Positions 28,696 to 37,442 of a DNA stretch of 64,000 nt are shown here, in pieces. Each line of letters opens with the position of its first letter. The stretch's first letter is position 1. Both the position numbers and the translations under genes were made by a program. The notes below the pieces were generated by a model, which saw nothing but the letters and a program-made list of their open reading frames with translations, was not told the DNA's origin and did no database searches. The DNA is from Chitinophaga oryziterrae (GTDB lineage Bacteria; Bacteroidota; Bacteroidia; Chitinophagales; Chitinophagaceae), in contig NZ_WRXO01000001.1 in NCBI RefSeq assembly GCF_009758125.1, positions 496,001 through 560,000 of the forward strand. Reading direction: 5' to 3'.

Positions 28696-29338
28696 TGCCG
28701 ATGATGACAACGATATGCTTTCCCGCTGGATGGCTCATTATCTGGCGGAAAAGATGACATTGTTGGAATCCGTTACCACAGTTGAGCACAGAGAAGCATT
28801 GCGTAAAGAATGTTTTGAACTCATTTTAAACTTATGGGAACAGCGGTGGCATTATCCGGAAGGGAAACAGCCGCTCAGAAATTTTGATCATATACTCGCC
28901 GTCCTGGAAAGACTAGAGCCCGATGCCAGCCAGCCATTTTATTCTATATACTTCGACGTTGATTGGGTATCTAAAAAGCTTCAGGAACCCGAAGAAGACG
29001 AAGGTCAGAAGTATGCGAATGCAATTACAGCTGTCGATAAAGGCCCCAAGGCCTGTATCAAACAACTGTCACACCGGGCAGCGCAACTTGTAGATGATGA
29101 ACATACTCGCCAATTTCTGAACGCAAGTGAAACAATACCTGACAGTGTTGATATCCAGGTGCTGCAAATGCTTGCTGGTGATCCAGAAGAGCAAGACAGT
29201 CAACAAAGAGAGGGCGCCTATAGTAGATATGAAATTGAAAGGTTGAAAAGAGATATCGGATTGATGGAAGGACTGGCTAAAGTAAATGAACAACTATTGC
29301 AGGATCTGAAACAGCAGTTGTCGTCATTTTATAAGTGA
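28634..29338 (+). CDS. Partner protein of the nuclease-ATPase, unknown fold
   Basis: This 234-residue protein overlaps the end of the nuclease-ATPase gene by 62 bp in another frame, so the two are almost certainly one system. If the first ATG is not used, the next good one is at 28715. The N-terminal half is helical and acidic (LDADDDNDMLSRWMAHYLAEKM, ECFELILNLWEQRW). The last 40 residues are a coiled coil (YEIERLKRDIGLMEGLAKVNEQLLQDLKQQL). There is no signal peptide and no known catalytic motif. It could be a regulator, an immunity factor or an assembly subunit. Confidence 0.75.
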   Translation: MEYLEQQQILTLGKLIVKQLDADDDNDMLSRWMAHYLAEKMTLLESVTTVEHREALRKECFELILNLWEQRWHYPEGKQPLRNFDHILAVLERLEPDASQPFYSIYFDVDWVSKKLQEPEEDEGQKYANAITAVDKGPKACIKQLSHRAAQLVDDEHTRQFLNASETIPDSVDIQVLQMLAGDPEEQDSQQREGAYSRYEIERLKRDIGLMEGLAKVNEQLLQDLKQQLSSFYK

Positions 29339-30110
29339 TAATGGGAATATAGTAAATTTAAAAAATGATTTAAATTGGAATAGATATAATCTTGTACACT
29401 CCGTACGTTGGGTGATTGCCTTGAACTTCAAGAGACGATGAACTCAATATCCTTATCTTCATTTATTCAGGCCGTTGTGTGCAATACCCTGTAACGCTAC
29501 TGTTTGTTATCTGCCAGGTTAAAGCTTCTGTCAATTCCGGAAACTCTCTTAACCCACCAGCTGTAAAGGAAGATCCTTTACAGCTGGTGGGAGATATACA
29601 GATATTTGACGGGAGAAATAATGGCAAGCTAGGTCGCCGGCCCTGACTGGTGATAGTTGACTAGCATTGTTTGCCCGAAAAGTATAGAGAAGAAATTACA
29701 TGGTTGACTCCATAAACCGAAATTATATGATCTTTCAGGTATAAAAAAACTTTGTGTCTCCGACGTTACTCTCTTGTCCAAATTGCAGATCATGGACTTG
29801 AAAAATAAAGGCTGGAACATACTTGTTTATCCTGCAGTTCCCTAAGATAAGTTGAATAGAATCATATACATGAAAACCGGACTCACAGGCATCAACTCCA
29901 GAATCGGCGAGAAGGCAATCCAATGAGGGAATACCCGGTTTTATATCTCCGGCTGTTTTGTTTTATCTAACTTTAATCCTGGGCTCTTACTATATAAATC
30001 CTCCATCAGTTTTTGACTATCTTCGGTTAAATCTAATTTTTACCAACCTCGATTTTTAAAACTTACCCACTTTTTGAAATAGTCGCTTAACAGGTCGCAT
30101 TTCCAATACC
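29339..30110. other. Gap of 770 bp with one perfect hairpin
   Basis: No convincing gene is seen. A perfect palindrome at 29553-29591 (CCCACCAGCTGTAAAGGA, loop AGA, then its complement) lacks a T run, so it is not a typical terminator. The rest may be decayed coding sequence, but nothing is recognisable. Confidence 0.55.
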
Positions 30111-31046
30111 TCAGCGCTTATTAATATTATTTTTTAGATTCTCCCACAATGGTTTAGAAGCAGGCCCAGCATGTCCTGTTTTAGGATCAGTATACAAAAG
30201 GATAAAATCGGCATCTGCAATGTGATCAGGAAAAGTAGACATTTGTTCCATTTCCTCTTTCATTGAAAAAAGAATGTTTACAATAGAATCAATGGTAGCA
30301 TGAATCAGCCATTCTGATGTAAATGCCACCGTTAAGTTATGAGTTTTCGCCTTTTCCTTTAAACTGGGAAAAGACTTGATCAAACCATCAGTGGATATGA
30401 ATTTCACAACAGCTTTGCTGGAAGCGATTTTCAAACTAAGTGAAATAGCATTTATCTCACTCCTTTCATGAATAACCCTCGAACGATATCTATATAGCTT
30501 ATCAACGAAATTTTCATTCTCAGAAATAATAACTGATGCAATCTTTTTCCCGGAATAAGTATTTTCTCTGTCCCTGCATGACTTAGCCAGTTGTGACCAT
30601 TTCGTTATCGACTTATCTTTTTTATTACAAATGAAGTTTATGGCGGCACTTAAATAGTCATAAACTGATGCTAAATGGAATATAATACTATCAAATACTG
30701 ACGTTATTTCTCTTTCACAATAATCAAATAAGGGATGTGAAGGATAGACGGGGTTTAAAACTTTCCCCGGATCATCTCGAAAAATTTCTTGTATTCTACC
30801 CTCAATTGCAAAATGTTGCCTCAACAAAAGTTCAAGATGAAATTTAGAGCTAAACAGCCTGTAGTCTATATTCTCCTTTAGCCTGAGTATATCATGTTGT
30901 TTACCATTTGTAACTTCTATATGATGCGAATAATCTGCATAAAGAGCTCGAAAACCTTCGTCTAACAGTTCCAGTCGATTAGCAATAGACTCAAAAGTCT
31001 TCTGCCTATCCTGAATGTCCAGTAATATTTTTTTGTCGTTACCCAT
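30111..31046 (-). CDS. HEPN-like helical protein
   Basis: This 311-residue, mostly helical protein has a stretch RYRSRVIHERSEIN near residues 190-205 that contains R-x4-H, the usual HEPN RNase motif. An upstream helical pair (FDSIIFHLASVYDYLSAAINFI) would be the other side of a HEPN bundle. This resembles Cthe_2314-type HEPN proteins, which is a tentative match. It has no signal peptide. It sits alone on the minus strand inside the defence-like region, just left of the second recombinase-element remnant. Confidence 0.55.
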   Translation of the reverse strand: MGNDKKILLDIQDRQKTFESIANRLELLDEGFRALYADYSHHIEVTNGKQHDILRLKENIDYRLFSSKFHLELLLRQHFAIEGRIQEIFRDDPGKVLNPVYPSHPLFDYCEREITSVFDSIIFHLASVYDYLSAAINFICNKKDKSITKWSQLAKSCRDRENTYSGKKIASVIISENENFVDKLYRYRSRVIHERSEINAISLSLKIASSKAVVKFISTDGLIKSFPSLKEKAKTHNLTVAFTSEWLIHATIDSIVNILFSMKEEMEQMSTFPDHIADADFILLYTDPKTGHAGPASKPLWENLKNNINKR

Positions 31047-31138
31047 TTGAAAAATATTAAATTAAAAAATTACTCAAACCTTCACAAGGGCAACGTGCAC
31101 CTTTGAAACAGTAATAAAATCACCTTCGGAAAAATCAG

Positions 31139-31396
31139 TTATCGTATGGCGGCGCCCTCCAATGCTGGTAGAACTGGTTGAAATGTAATATTTTCATCAA
31201 CTGAAAAAGTATGTCTTTTACGCCTGTATCGTAATTGTTCATAGATATTTAGCTCAGTAGCAGCCAAACGATCTATGAAGTTTATTATTATGGTAATTTC
31301 CTTGTCTGTATAAGCGTATTGATCTGCCTGGGGGATTTGTTTTGCTTCCTCGATTGAGGGCTTTGTGAGTAACTGACGTTGGACTTCATGTCTCAT
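31139..31396 (-). CDS. Paralogue of the small recombinase-linked protein
   Basis: This 85-residue protein is clearly related to the gene at 18451-18717: M(K/R)HE(I/V)QRQL, KPS, QAD, YTD, then LAA..LNIYE. Here no recombinase gene follows on its 3' side; the next sequence is intergenic and then the HEPN-like gene. It therefore marks the end of a second serine-recombinase element that lost its recombinase. A TGTAAACTAA repeat copy lies 130 bp upstream, as in the first element. Confidence 0.7.
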   Translation of the reverse strand: MRHEVQRQLLTKPSIEEAKQIPQADQYAYTDKEITIIINFIDRLAATELNIYEQLRYRRKRHTFSVDENITFQPVLPALEGAAIR

Positions 31397-31524
31397 ATGA
31401 TTAAATAAGAAGTCAATATACAGCCACTCAAAAATTCACTCTCCCTCATTTACACGGAAATGCTTGCTTTCTCAAAAAGATACTCGAATCTTGTCGGATT
31501 TTCTGATAAATGGTTGTTTTACCC

Positions 31525-31547
31525 TGTAAACTAAATTCCGGACTAGC
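31525..31547. repeat. Fourth TGTAAACTAA repeat copy
   Basis: TGTAAACTAAATTCCGGACT matches the three copies at 19016-19099. It is the only feature seen in the 306-bp gap from 31397 to 31702, and it supports a second element end here. Confidence 0.5.
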
Positions 31548-31702
31548 AAAAGCTACAGCTGGTGCATGCTTTTCGCCCCCTACCAGAAGGATCAAAACCT
31601 ATTGAGCTAGCTATGACAGGTAAAGCTTATTCTATCCTTAAATATTCCAGAAAATAAATCGATGATACATTCCAGCTCTCGTAACTCCCCAAGCGTCCAC
31701 CA

Positions 31703-32899
31703 CTAAAAACCCGAAGGGCTGCGCTCTCCACCCAAATGCAGATTATCAACGATAAACTCAGCCATATCTGCATAAAATTTTTGCCGTCTGTTCTTATAGT
31801 CGACCAGGAGTATAGCGGAATGGCTTTTCTGGTCAGAAATTATCAGATTATCCAGATAGAACTCGAAAATAAATCCCCCCGTAAACAAGCTAACCCTTAC
31901 TTGTGTATAACCTTCTAACTGTGTAAATACTATAAGGTGTTTACATTCGCCGGTATCAAGCATCTCCATTGGCGTACCGAAGGCCATCTTCAAACCGGAT
32001 GTGGTTCCTCCTTTCATAACGTATTCAATCGCCGGGTCAATCATTGGAGATTTGCTAGACGTAGGGTAGTAAAACAGCAAAGCATTCAGACCTATCTTTA
32101 CCAAAGCTTGCTGCATCTTCTCAACATTAACCTTCATTGTAAGTTTGAGCCTGTCCTTTGTTCCCTTCCCGGAAAAAGATTTGATGTACATCTTATCTTT
32201 AGTAAACCCATCGAGCAGCCGCCAAAGGAATTTCAAAGCCTCTTGCTTTGATCTTGATCGTAAGACTAGTCGTTGCTCTTCACTAAAAAATAGCCTTGGC
32301 TCAAAGGCCTCCCAATACTCATGACCTGGCTGCAAAAGAATAAGTGAAATCCCATCTTTTACTTTGGGGGCGGTGCCGATCTCCGATATATACCGCCCAT
32401 CAATCAATTTGAAAGTAACAATCCCTAAAGTCGGCGGTTTATCTTCGCTGACGTAAGTCACAACGATACCACAATTCTGCCGCCATTTCTCAATTGCCGT
32501 AATAAATTTTGTCATTTCACCCTGATTTGCCCCTTCAGCGTAAATGTCTCCCTGTATCTGAATAAGCTGCGGCCGAGTATAACCTCGAGTACTCTGTACT
32601 ACACCAATTTCATAAATTACGTTGTCTGCCTCCACGTACTGAAACATTTCTGGAAAGGTCAGCGCTCCTTCGCGCAGCTTCTTTCCGCCGTACCCGGACA
32701 CATTCTCTGAACTACGCATCAAAGCAATCGGCGAATTCCGGAACAGCTCCCCTTCAAGCCCCGAAAAGTAGTTATTACAAAAGTCACAAATGTTACTCAT
32801 GTAGATATCCTGGCCTCCAAGCCCTTTCGGGAATACATGTTCCGAATTTCCAGCTGGCCTTAATCTGCAATAAATACACACGCTATTATTACTCGACAT
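31703..32899 (-). CDS. HNH endonuclease-type protein
   Basis: This 398-residue protein opens with an HNH_5-like zinc finger nuclease domain: CIYCRLRPAGNSEHVFPKGLGG...ICDFCNNYFSGLEG, about residues 8-52. The two CxxC pairs, the EH pair and the CN(N) are present. The remaining 340 residues are unassigned and could bind DNA, RNA or a partner. It stands alone between a recombinase-element remnant and the putAbiC gene, on the opposite strand, in a region rich in defence genes. A role in restricting foreign DNA is plausible but not shown. Confidence 0.78.
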   Translation of the reverse strand: MSSNNSVCIYCRLRPAGNSEHVFPKGLGGQDIYMSNICDFCNNYFSGLEGELFRNSPIALMRSSENVSGYGGKKLREGALTFPEMFQYVEADNVIYEIGVVQSTRGYTRPQLIQIQGDIYAEGANQGEMTKFITAIEKWRQNCGIVVTYVSEDKPPTLGIVTFKLIDGRYISEIGTAPKVKDGISLILLQPGHEYWEAFEPRLFFSEEQRLVLRSRSKQEALKFLWRLLDGFTKDKMYIKSFSGKGTKDRLKLTMKVNVEKMQQALVKIGLNALLFYYPTSSKSPMIDPAIEYVMKGGTTSGLKMAFGTPMEMLDTGECKHLIVFTQLEGYTQVRVSLFTGGFIFEFYLDNLIISDQKSHSAILLVDYKNRRQKFYADMAEFIVDNLHLGGERSPSGF

Positions 32900-33106
32900 T
32901 TTCCTAATATGTTAGACCTTAACAGTAGTATGTTACTTTATGCGGAAAAAGGTAACCTATTAATCTAATAATTGTCCTTCCGGCTTCGAAATTTGGAAAA
33001 TCTCTATTGCTTGTTGAGGATATCAGCCAAAATCTATTAAGTTTTTCATTTGGCTCAATTACATTACGAACAATTTTCCCGTATTTTCGTTTATTCTCTA
33101 ATACTT

Positions 33107-34660
33107 ATGAAATATTTTCTCATTTACATTGTAATATTAGTCCCATCCTTTGCTTCATCGCAACAAGTGCCTGTCGGGGCTACCAGAGACCAATCTCACT
33201 ACCTTCTTATCCACGCTGACAGCATAAAACTGGCACTAAATAAGATAGCCCCCGGTAAAATTAACCTAAAGGCAAGAGCTGAAGAAGTGATGCTTTCGTC
33301 AAGGGATTCTACAAGAAGAATTCGAAGAAAGGAAACAGATTACAAAGAAAGCATCTTATTCACCGATTGGTTACCACTGATCTCCCTGCTTGTCGGCATT
33401 GTTCTTACGCTCGTCGTTGGGGGAATACGGGCATGGTTAGCTACTAAAAATGCCGGCCAAAAAATGACATCCCGGCTTGAAGATCCGAAAGCTGTAGAAC
33501 TGGCCGAAGATCTTTTTTATGAGAACCGCAGAAGGACGCGAAATATTTGGCATGCTATTATTTTTATTGTCCTTGGTATGCTAATCATTGGAGCTTCTAT
33601 ATGGATTATGGAAGCTCCGGATCGAATGTTACGAATGGGTGATGACTACTATAACAAATTCTCAAAGACAGGTGTAATTGGCGATACTTATGGTGGGTTG
33701 ATCGGCCCTTGGATTGCTTTGATAGCAGCGATCCTTACATTTCTGGCATTTATGGTGCAATACCGCGCCAATCTCCTCCAACGTGAGCAGTTTGAAGCGT
33801 CCTTTAGGGCACAGGCAAGACAATTCAACCAGACGATGTCCGAACAACGCGATGCCAGTAAAAAACAGAAAAAACAAGCCAATCGAGAGCGATTTGAAAG
33901 CCGCTTCTTTGAGCTTTTACGTCTCCATAAAGAAAACGTTAATGAAATGGATCTGCGCAACCAGTTGACCAAAGGAAGGCGCTGCTTTTTTTCCATGTTC
34001 GCGGAACTCAAAATGATTTATGCCATCATAGAGGAAGCAAAAATCAAAACAGAACAGGAAACCGGTGTAACTCTCAAAAATGTAAATCTTCTTAATATCG
34101 CATATCCTGCCTTCTATTATGGGTTGGCAAATGAAGCTAGTTACCTGGACGACTTTAATACTGAAGAAGAGGCATTTTATAAGAATGCAGTTTCAATCCG
34201 CCTGGGCCTTTTTCAAAGTGGCTATAGTGTTGCACAAGGCATTCCTGAATTCGATGAATGGTATCGGGAACAAGACTTTGAACCATGTGGAGGACATTCC
34301 GACAAACTCGGTCATTATTATAGACATTTGTTCCAGACAGCTGAATATATTCGAGACACATCTTTAATAGGAGAAAAAGAGAAATTTAACTATCTAAAAA
34401 CATTAAGAGCCCAGCTTAGCGATCATGAGCAACTTATGCTTTTCTATAATGGGACCACGTGGTTCGAAGAAGAATGGAGCCAGCTTTTCACCCAATACCG
34501 GTTCATTAAAAATGTACCCCTTGATCTTGCCACTCTAGGTAAAAAACCAACAGAGTTTTATGAAGAAGCGATGGTGAATATGTACAAAAGAGAGAATGGC
34601 AAAAAAATGTTTGAGCAACAAGGGAATATTGATAATATTTTAAATAAATATCATCAATAG
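33107..34660 (+). CDS. putAbiC-type phage abortive infection membrane protein
   Basis: This 517-residue protein starts at the ATG at 33107, giving the signal MKYFLIYIVILVPSFASSQ; a TTG at 33050 would bury it. Three membrane segments follow (WLPLISLLVGIVLTLVVGG, IIFIVLGMLIIGASIWIM, WIALIAAILTFLAFMV). Then comes a coiled coil with RERFESRFFELLRLHKENVNEMDL, the characteristic stretch of putative phage abortive infection proteins (putAbiC), and the late GHYYRHLFQTAEYI and YFKTLRAQLS-like segment. The cytoplasmic part would sense infection, but the mechanism in this family is not established. A broken caspase-like gene follows after 53 bp. Confidence 0.78.
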   Translation: MKYFLIYIVILVPSFASSQQVPVGATRDQSHYLLIHADSIKLALNKIAPGKINLKARAEEVMLSSRDSTRRIRRKETDYKESILFTDWLPLISLLVGIVLTLVVGGIRAWLATKNAGQKMTSRLEDPKAVELAEDLFYENRRRTRNIWHAIIFIVLGMLIIGASIWIMEAPDRMLRMGDDYYNKFSKTGVIGDTYGGLIGPWIALIAAILTFLAFMVQYRANLLQREQFEASFRAQARQFNQTMSEQRDASKKQKKQANRERFESRFFELLRLHKENVNEMDLRNQLTKGRRCFFSMFAELKMIYAIIEEAKIKTEQETGVTLKNVNLLNIAYPAFYYGLANEASYLDDFNTEEEAFYKNAVSIRLGLFQSGYSVAQGIPEFDEWYREQDFEPCGGHSDKLGHYYRHLFQTAEYIRDTSLIGEKEKFNYLKTLRAQLSDHEQLMLFYNGTTWFEEEWSQLFTQYRFIKNVPLDLATLGKKPTEFYEEAMVNMYKRENGKKMFEQQGNIDNILNKYHQ

Positions 34661-34713
34661 GTCAATGCAAAAAATCTATTGCAATAATGTTTTCAAGTAA
34701 GTATACGCCAAAT

Positions 34714-35576
34714 ATGAATAGAGACCAGGACTACCTGATAAAAGTCAACTTAGAATATAATGCATTGATTGTTGTACAGTCGTTGCCTATAGAGGAGCCA
34801 CAAACTGGCCAGAAATTATATGAGGACATCATCGCCCGGTTTTGCGGCCGGGATGGAATTTTAGCATACTTTAAAATCCCTGACAACCGTCACGACTTCT
34901 TTTCTCTGTTGAAGGAACTCGTTGAGGCGTAAATAAGCGGGAACATATGCCGATCCTTCACTTCGAAATCCATGTAAACCATAATGGCCTTGGCTTAGTC
35001 AGCGGTGAATTGGTAGAATGGGACGAACTCGCTAGTCTTCTCGAGCCAATCAATATTTCAATGAAAAATTAATTGCTCTTAACCCTTGCTGTCTGCAAAG
35101 GCATCTATGGCTTCAAAATGTTTGATTTTACCAACTAACGCCAGTGTGGGCGATTGTAGGCCCGAAAAACCCAATTCCCAATAGAACATTGCTTGCGAAC
35201 TTCACAGAATTTTATACTCTTTTACTCGGTAACAAGGATATTCAGTCAGCCATCGAGTCTCTCAATATTCAAAAGGGTTACTACGAATATGCGATCATGA
35301 CCGGAGCATCATTCTACAAAAGCTTTAGGAACTTGTTGTTGAACAACAACGATCCGCAGCAAATTTAGCTGAAATCCGGCGGGTGTTTTTTATGGAGGAA
35401 TAATCGGCTTAAATAGCCCCTAGCAAATTCTGCACTTTAATGTTGAAGATCCCTTCGTGATGACATTGGTGATCAATGTAACACCTACGGCAGAGAAATA
35501 TTCAGAAAGTGTTACCGATTTTGTCAAATCACAATATGAGAGCTTATTGAAAATATTGTACTGGGCAAAAGAATAG
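34714..35576 (+). pseudogene. Broken caspase-like protease gene
   Basis: Several frames read as parts of one protein: 34714-34932, 34947-35072, about 35073-35368, and possibly 35448-35576 (DPFVMTLVINVTPTAEKYSES). They are split by a stop at 34932, a stop at 35072 and at least one frameshift near 35134. The second piece has ILHFEIHVNHNGL, and the next LLLTLAVCKGIYGF. Together they resemble the His and Cys blocks of caspase-like (CHAT/C14-type) proteases, although the usual HG is HV. It directly follows putAbiC, so it was probably its partner or a neighbouring effector. The family call is an inference from the motifs. Confidence 0.6.
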
Positions 35577-35695
35577 GTGCCCAGTTTCGCTAATACATGT
35601 TATTATTTATTTTGTTTATCCCATTAAACATATCTTATTAATTCTACTTTGGCATGTTAAAATAGGGAAAAAATCAGACCTTAGCAGAATGTAAA

Positions 35696-35976
35696 TCAAT
35701 GATATAAATATAGAACATGGTCAAACGCCGACACAACCAGCCGACAACAATCGGCTTGAAAAATATATTCGGCGAAACCGTTCCGTCTTTAAAACCCTTA
35801 CTCACGATAAGATGGATTTTGGGATTGAATATATCAGAAGCTTGTTTCAAAGCCGTAAAAGAAATATAGAGCGACTGACAGAACAGACAACAGATGTTGA
35901 CTATAACCGCATGCACCATTTCATTAGTGAGTCGCCGTGGGATCACAGAGTTGGATTTGTAATAGCTACTACTTAA
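35696..35976 (+). pseudogene. Fragment of an IS701-type transposase
   Basis: This open stretch reads FGIEYIRSLFQSRKRNIERLTEQ followed by YNRMHHFISESPWDHRV. It matches the N-terminal region of DDE transposases of the IS701 group, whose usual pattern is a DY..L.HFIS.SPWD box. The frame stops soon after and the catalytic domain is missing. No terminal inverted repeats were recognised. The reading in the opposite direction at 35674-35946 is a shadow. Confidence 0.65.
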
Positions 35977-36045
35977 TCGGACAATTGATTGCTGGTGGTT
36001 ACGAGTTTATTTTACAATAAATATTTGGTATCATATCTTTATCAC

Positions 36046-37050
36046 ATGAAACCAGTCTTCCCTGCAACTTACTCTACCCTTTGCCCTATAGCGCTATCCT
36101 CGGTGATCCAGGAAAAATACGGAGTAGGCAGTGTTAAATGTCAACTTTTGGTTCGGGGAGTAGGTGATACCTACTTGGTTCAATCATCCGAAGCCCGCTT
36201 TATACTTCGGGTTTATCGCTCATCACATCGAAGTTTGCCTCAAATAAAAGAGGAAGTGGAATTGCTTTTGGCGTTGAAGCAGGCGAATGTATCCGTGTCT
36301 TATCCTATTTTCGATATTTGGGGAGAGGCTATTCAGCAGTTTGAAGCAGTTGAAGGAGAAAGGCATGCGGTGCTATTTAGCTATGCACCCGGCCAGGCTG
36401 TAAAGCTGCTGAATAAAGATCAACTTCGTCTCCTGGGCCATGAAATGGCCCGCTTTCATAATGTATCGTCTGAAATCAGACTGGGAGAAAAAAGGTGGAA
36501 TCTTGATCTCAAAACAACCCTATTTAAACCCCTGGAAATGTTGAAACCCGTTTTTGCAGAAGATCCTGAAGGGCATGGCTGGCTGCTACAGGCGGCGAGG
36601 CAGGTAGAGAACAAGTTGTCGCAATTAAATACATCCAACTTCTCAAAAGGCTATTGTCACTTTGACTTCCTCCCCAAAAACTTTCACTTTGAAGGTGATT
36701 TGATTACCTTTTTTGACTTTGATTTTATGGGCTATGGCTGGTTGGCGAACGATATTATGTCCTTTTGGCAACACCTTATCCTGGATGTATATACTGGAAG
36801 GATGACGCAGCAGGATGCCGATGACGCCTATTCCATTTTTCTGGATGGATATCGAACACACCGTCCTATAAATGATCAGGAATTGGTTGTCGTACCTTAC
36901 CTTTCTCTGGGATTCTGGCTTTTCTACATGGGCTTTCATACTACTCACGACCAATTCTATGCTTTTAGCCAGCCTTCACAGGTAAAGGCTTACACCGGAC
37001 TTTTAAAACATATGGTCGCCACTTATTGGAACAAAGAGGGCGATTTGTAA
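36046..37050 (+). CDS. Aminoglycoside phosphotransferase/choline kinase-family protein
   Basis: This 334-residue kinase-fold protein starts at the ATG at 36046 (MKPVFPATYSTLCPIALSSVIQEKYG). The catalytic loop reads CHFDFLPKNFHF, an H-x-D-x4-N motif, and the metal-binding aspartate is in FFDFDFMGYGWLANDIM. A nucleotide-binding loop precedes them (VRGVGDTYLVQSSEARFILRVYR). This fits the APH family broadly, including homoserine kinase-like members; drug resistance should not be assumed. There is no partner gene. Its location among mobile genes suggests cargo. Confidence 0.85.
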   Translation: MKPVFPATYSTLCPIALSSVIQEKYGVGSVKCQLLVRGVGDTYLVQSSEARFILRVYRSSHRSLPQIKEEVELLLALKQANVSVSYPIFDIWGEAIQQFEAVEGERHAVLFSYAPGQAVKLLNKDQLRLLGHEMARFHNVSSEIRLGEKRWNLDLKTTLFKPLEMLKPVFAEDPEGHGWLLQAARQVENKLSQLNTSNFSKGYCHFDFLPKNFHFEGDLITFFDFDFMGYGWLANDIMSFWQHLILDVYTGRMTQQDADDAYSIFLDGYRTHRPINDQELVVVPYLSLGFWLFYMGFHTTHDQFYAFSQPSQVKAYTGLLKHMVATYWNKEGDL

Positions 37051-37123
37051 GATTAAGTTTGAACCAGGGACACAAAGCTGTATTATCAAATTTTAACTTT
37101 TACACATCACACCTTCTGAATCA

Positions 37124-37441
37124 TCAATTCTCCTTTTTATCTCCGGCCAGCACTGCACTTGAAGATATAATTAGACCATTTTGTTTTAATATCTTCACAT
37201 ACTCATCATGAGATAATGGGCAATTCGCCAAATCCATAAATTGTTTTTTTGACAATTTGCATTGTTTGCTCATTTGAGAAATAAGATAATCATTAATATC
37301 CTGATTATTATGACTAGTCCTAGTGTGTAAAATCATCTTCTCTTCATACCAAAATTCTAGGACATGGTGATGGGAATCAACTTTTACAAATCCTTTTTTA
37401 CAAAGATTTGAAATTGTGCTTTTAGGATCTAATATAGACAT
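37124..37441 (-). CDS. Small protein of a two-gene unit, weakly HicA-like
   Basis: This protein is 105 residues long if it starts at MSILDPKSTISNLCKKGFVKVDSHHHVLEFWYEEKMILHTRTSHNN. The ATG at 37453, which would add MKYN, is equally possible and would overlap the upstream gene. A GFVKV then H-H-HVLEFWY pattern followed by a HTRTSHNN loop recalls HicA-like RNA-binding toxins, but the match is weak. A later part (DYLISQMSKQCKLSKKQFMDLANCPLSHDEYVKILKQNGL) recurs in many small bacterial and archaeal proteins. It follows the 318-residue gene directly and forms an operon with it. Confidence 0.6.
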   Translation of the reverse strand: MSILDPKSTISNLCKKGFVKVDSHHHVLEFWYEEKMILHTRTSHNNQDINDYLISQMSKQCKLSKKQFMDLANCPLSHDEYVKILKQNGLIISSSAVLAGDKKEN

Positions 37442-37442
37442 A

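Noticed and set aside
29629..29923. Two overlapping minus-strand frames of about 62 codons
   Set aside because: No domain or start signal and they overlap one another; probably chance frames in non-coding sequence.
35562..35571. Another copy of the TACTGGGCA junction block
   Set aside because: Only ten bases match, there is no GTTCGA core before it, and it is explained as coding sequence (LYWAKE).
35674..35946. 90-codon minus-strand frame
   Set aside because: The plus strand reads as a transposase N terminus with known motifs, so this is its shadow.
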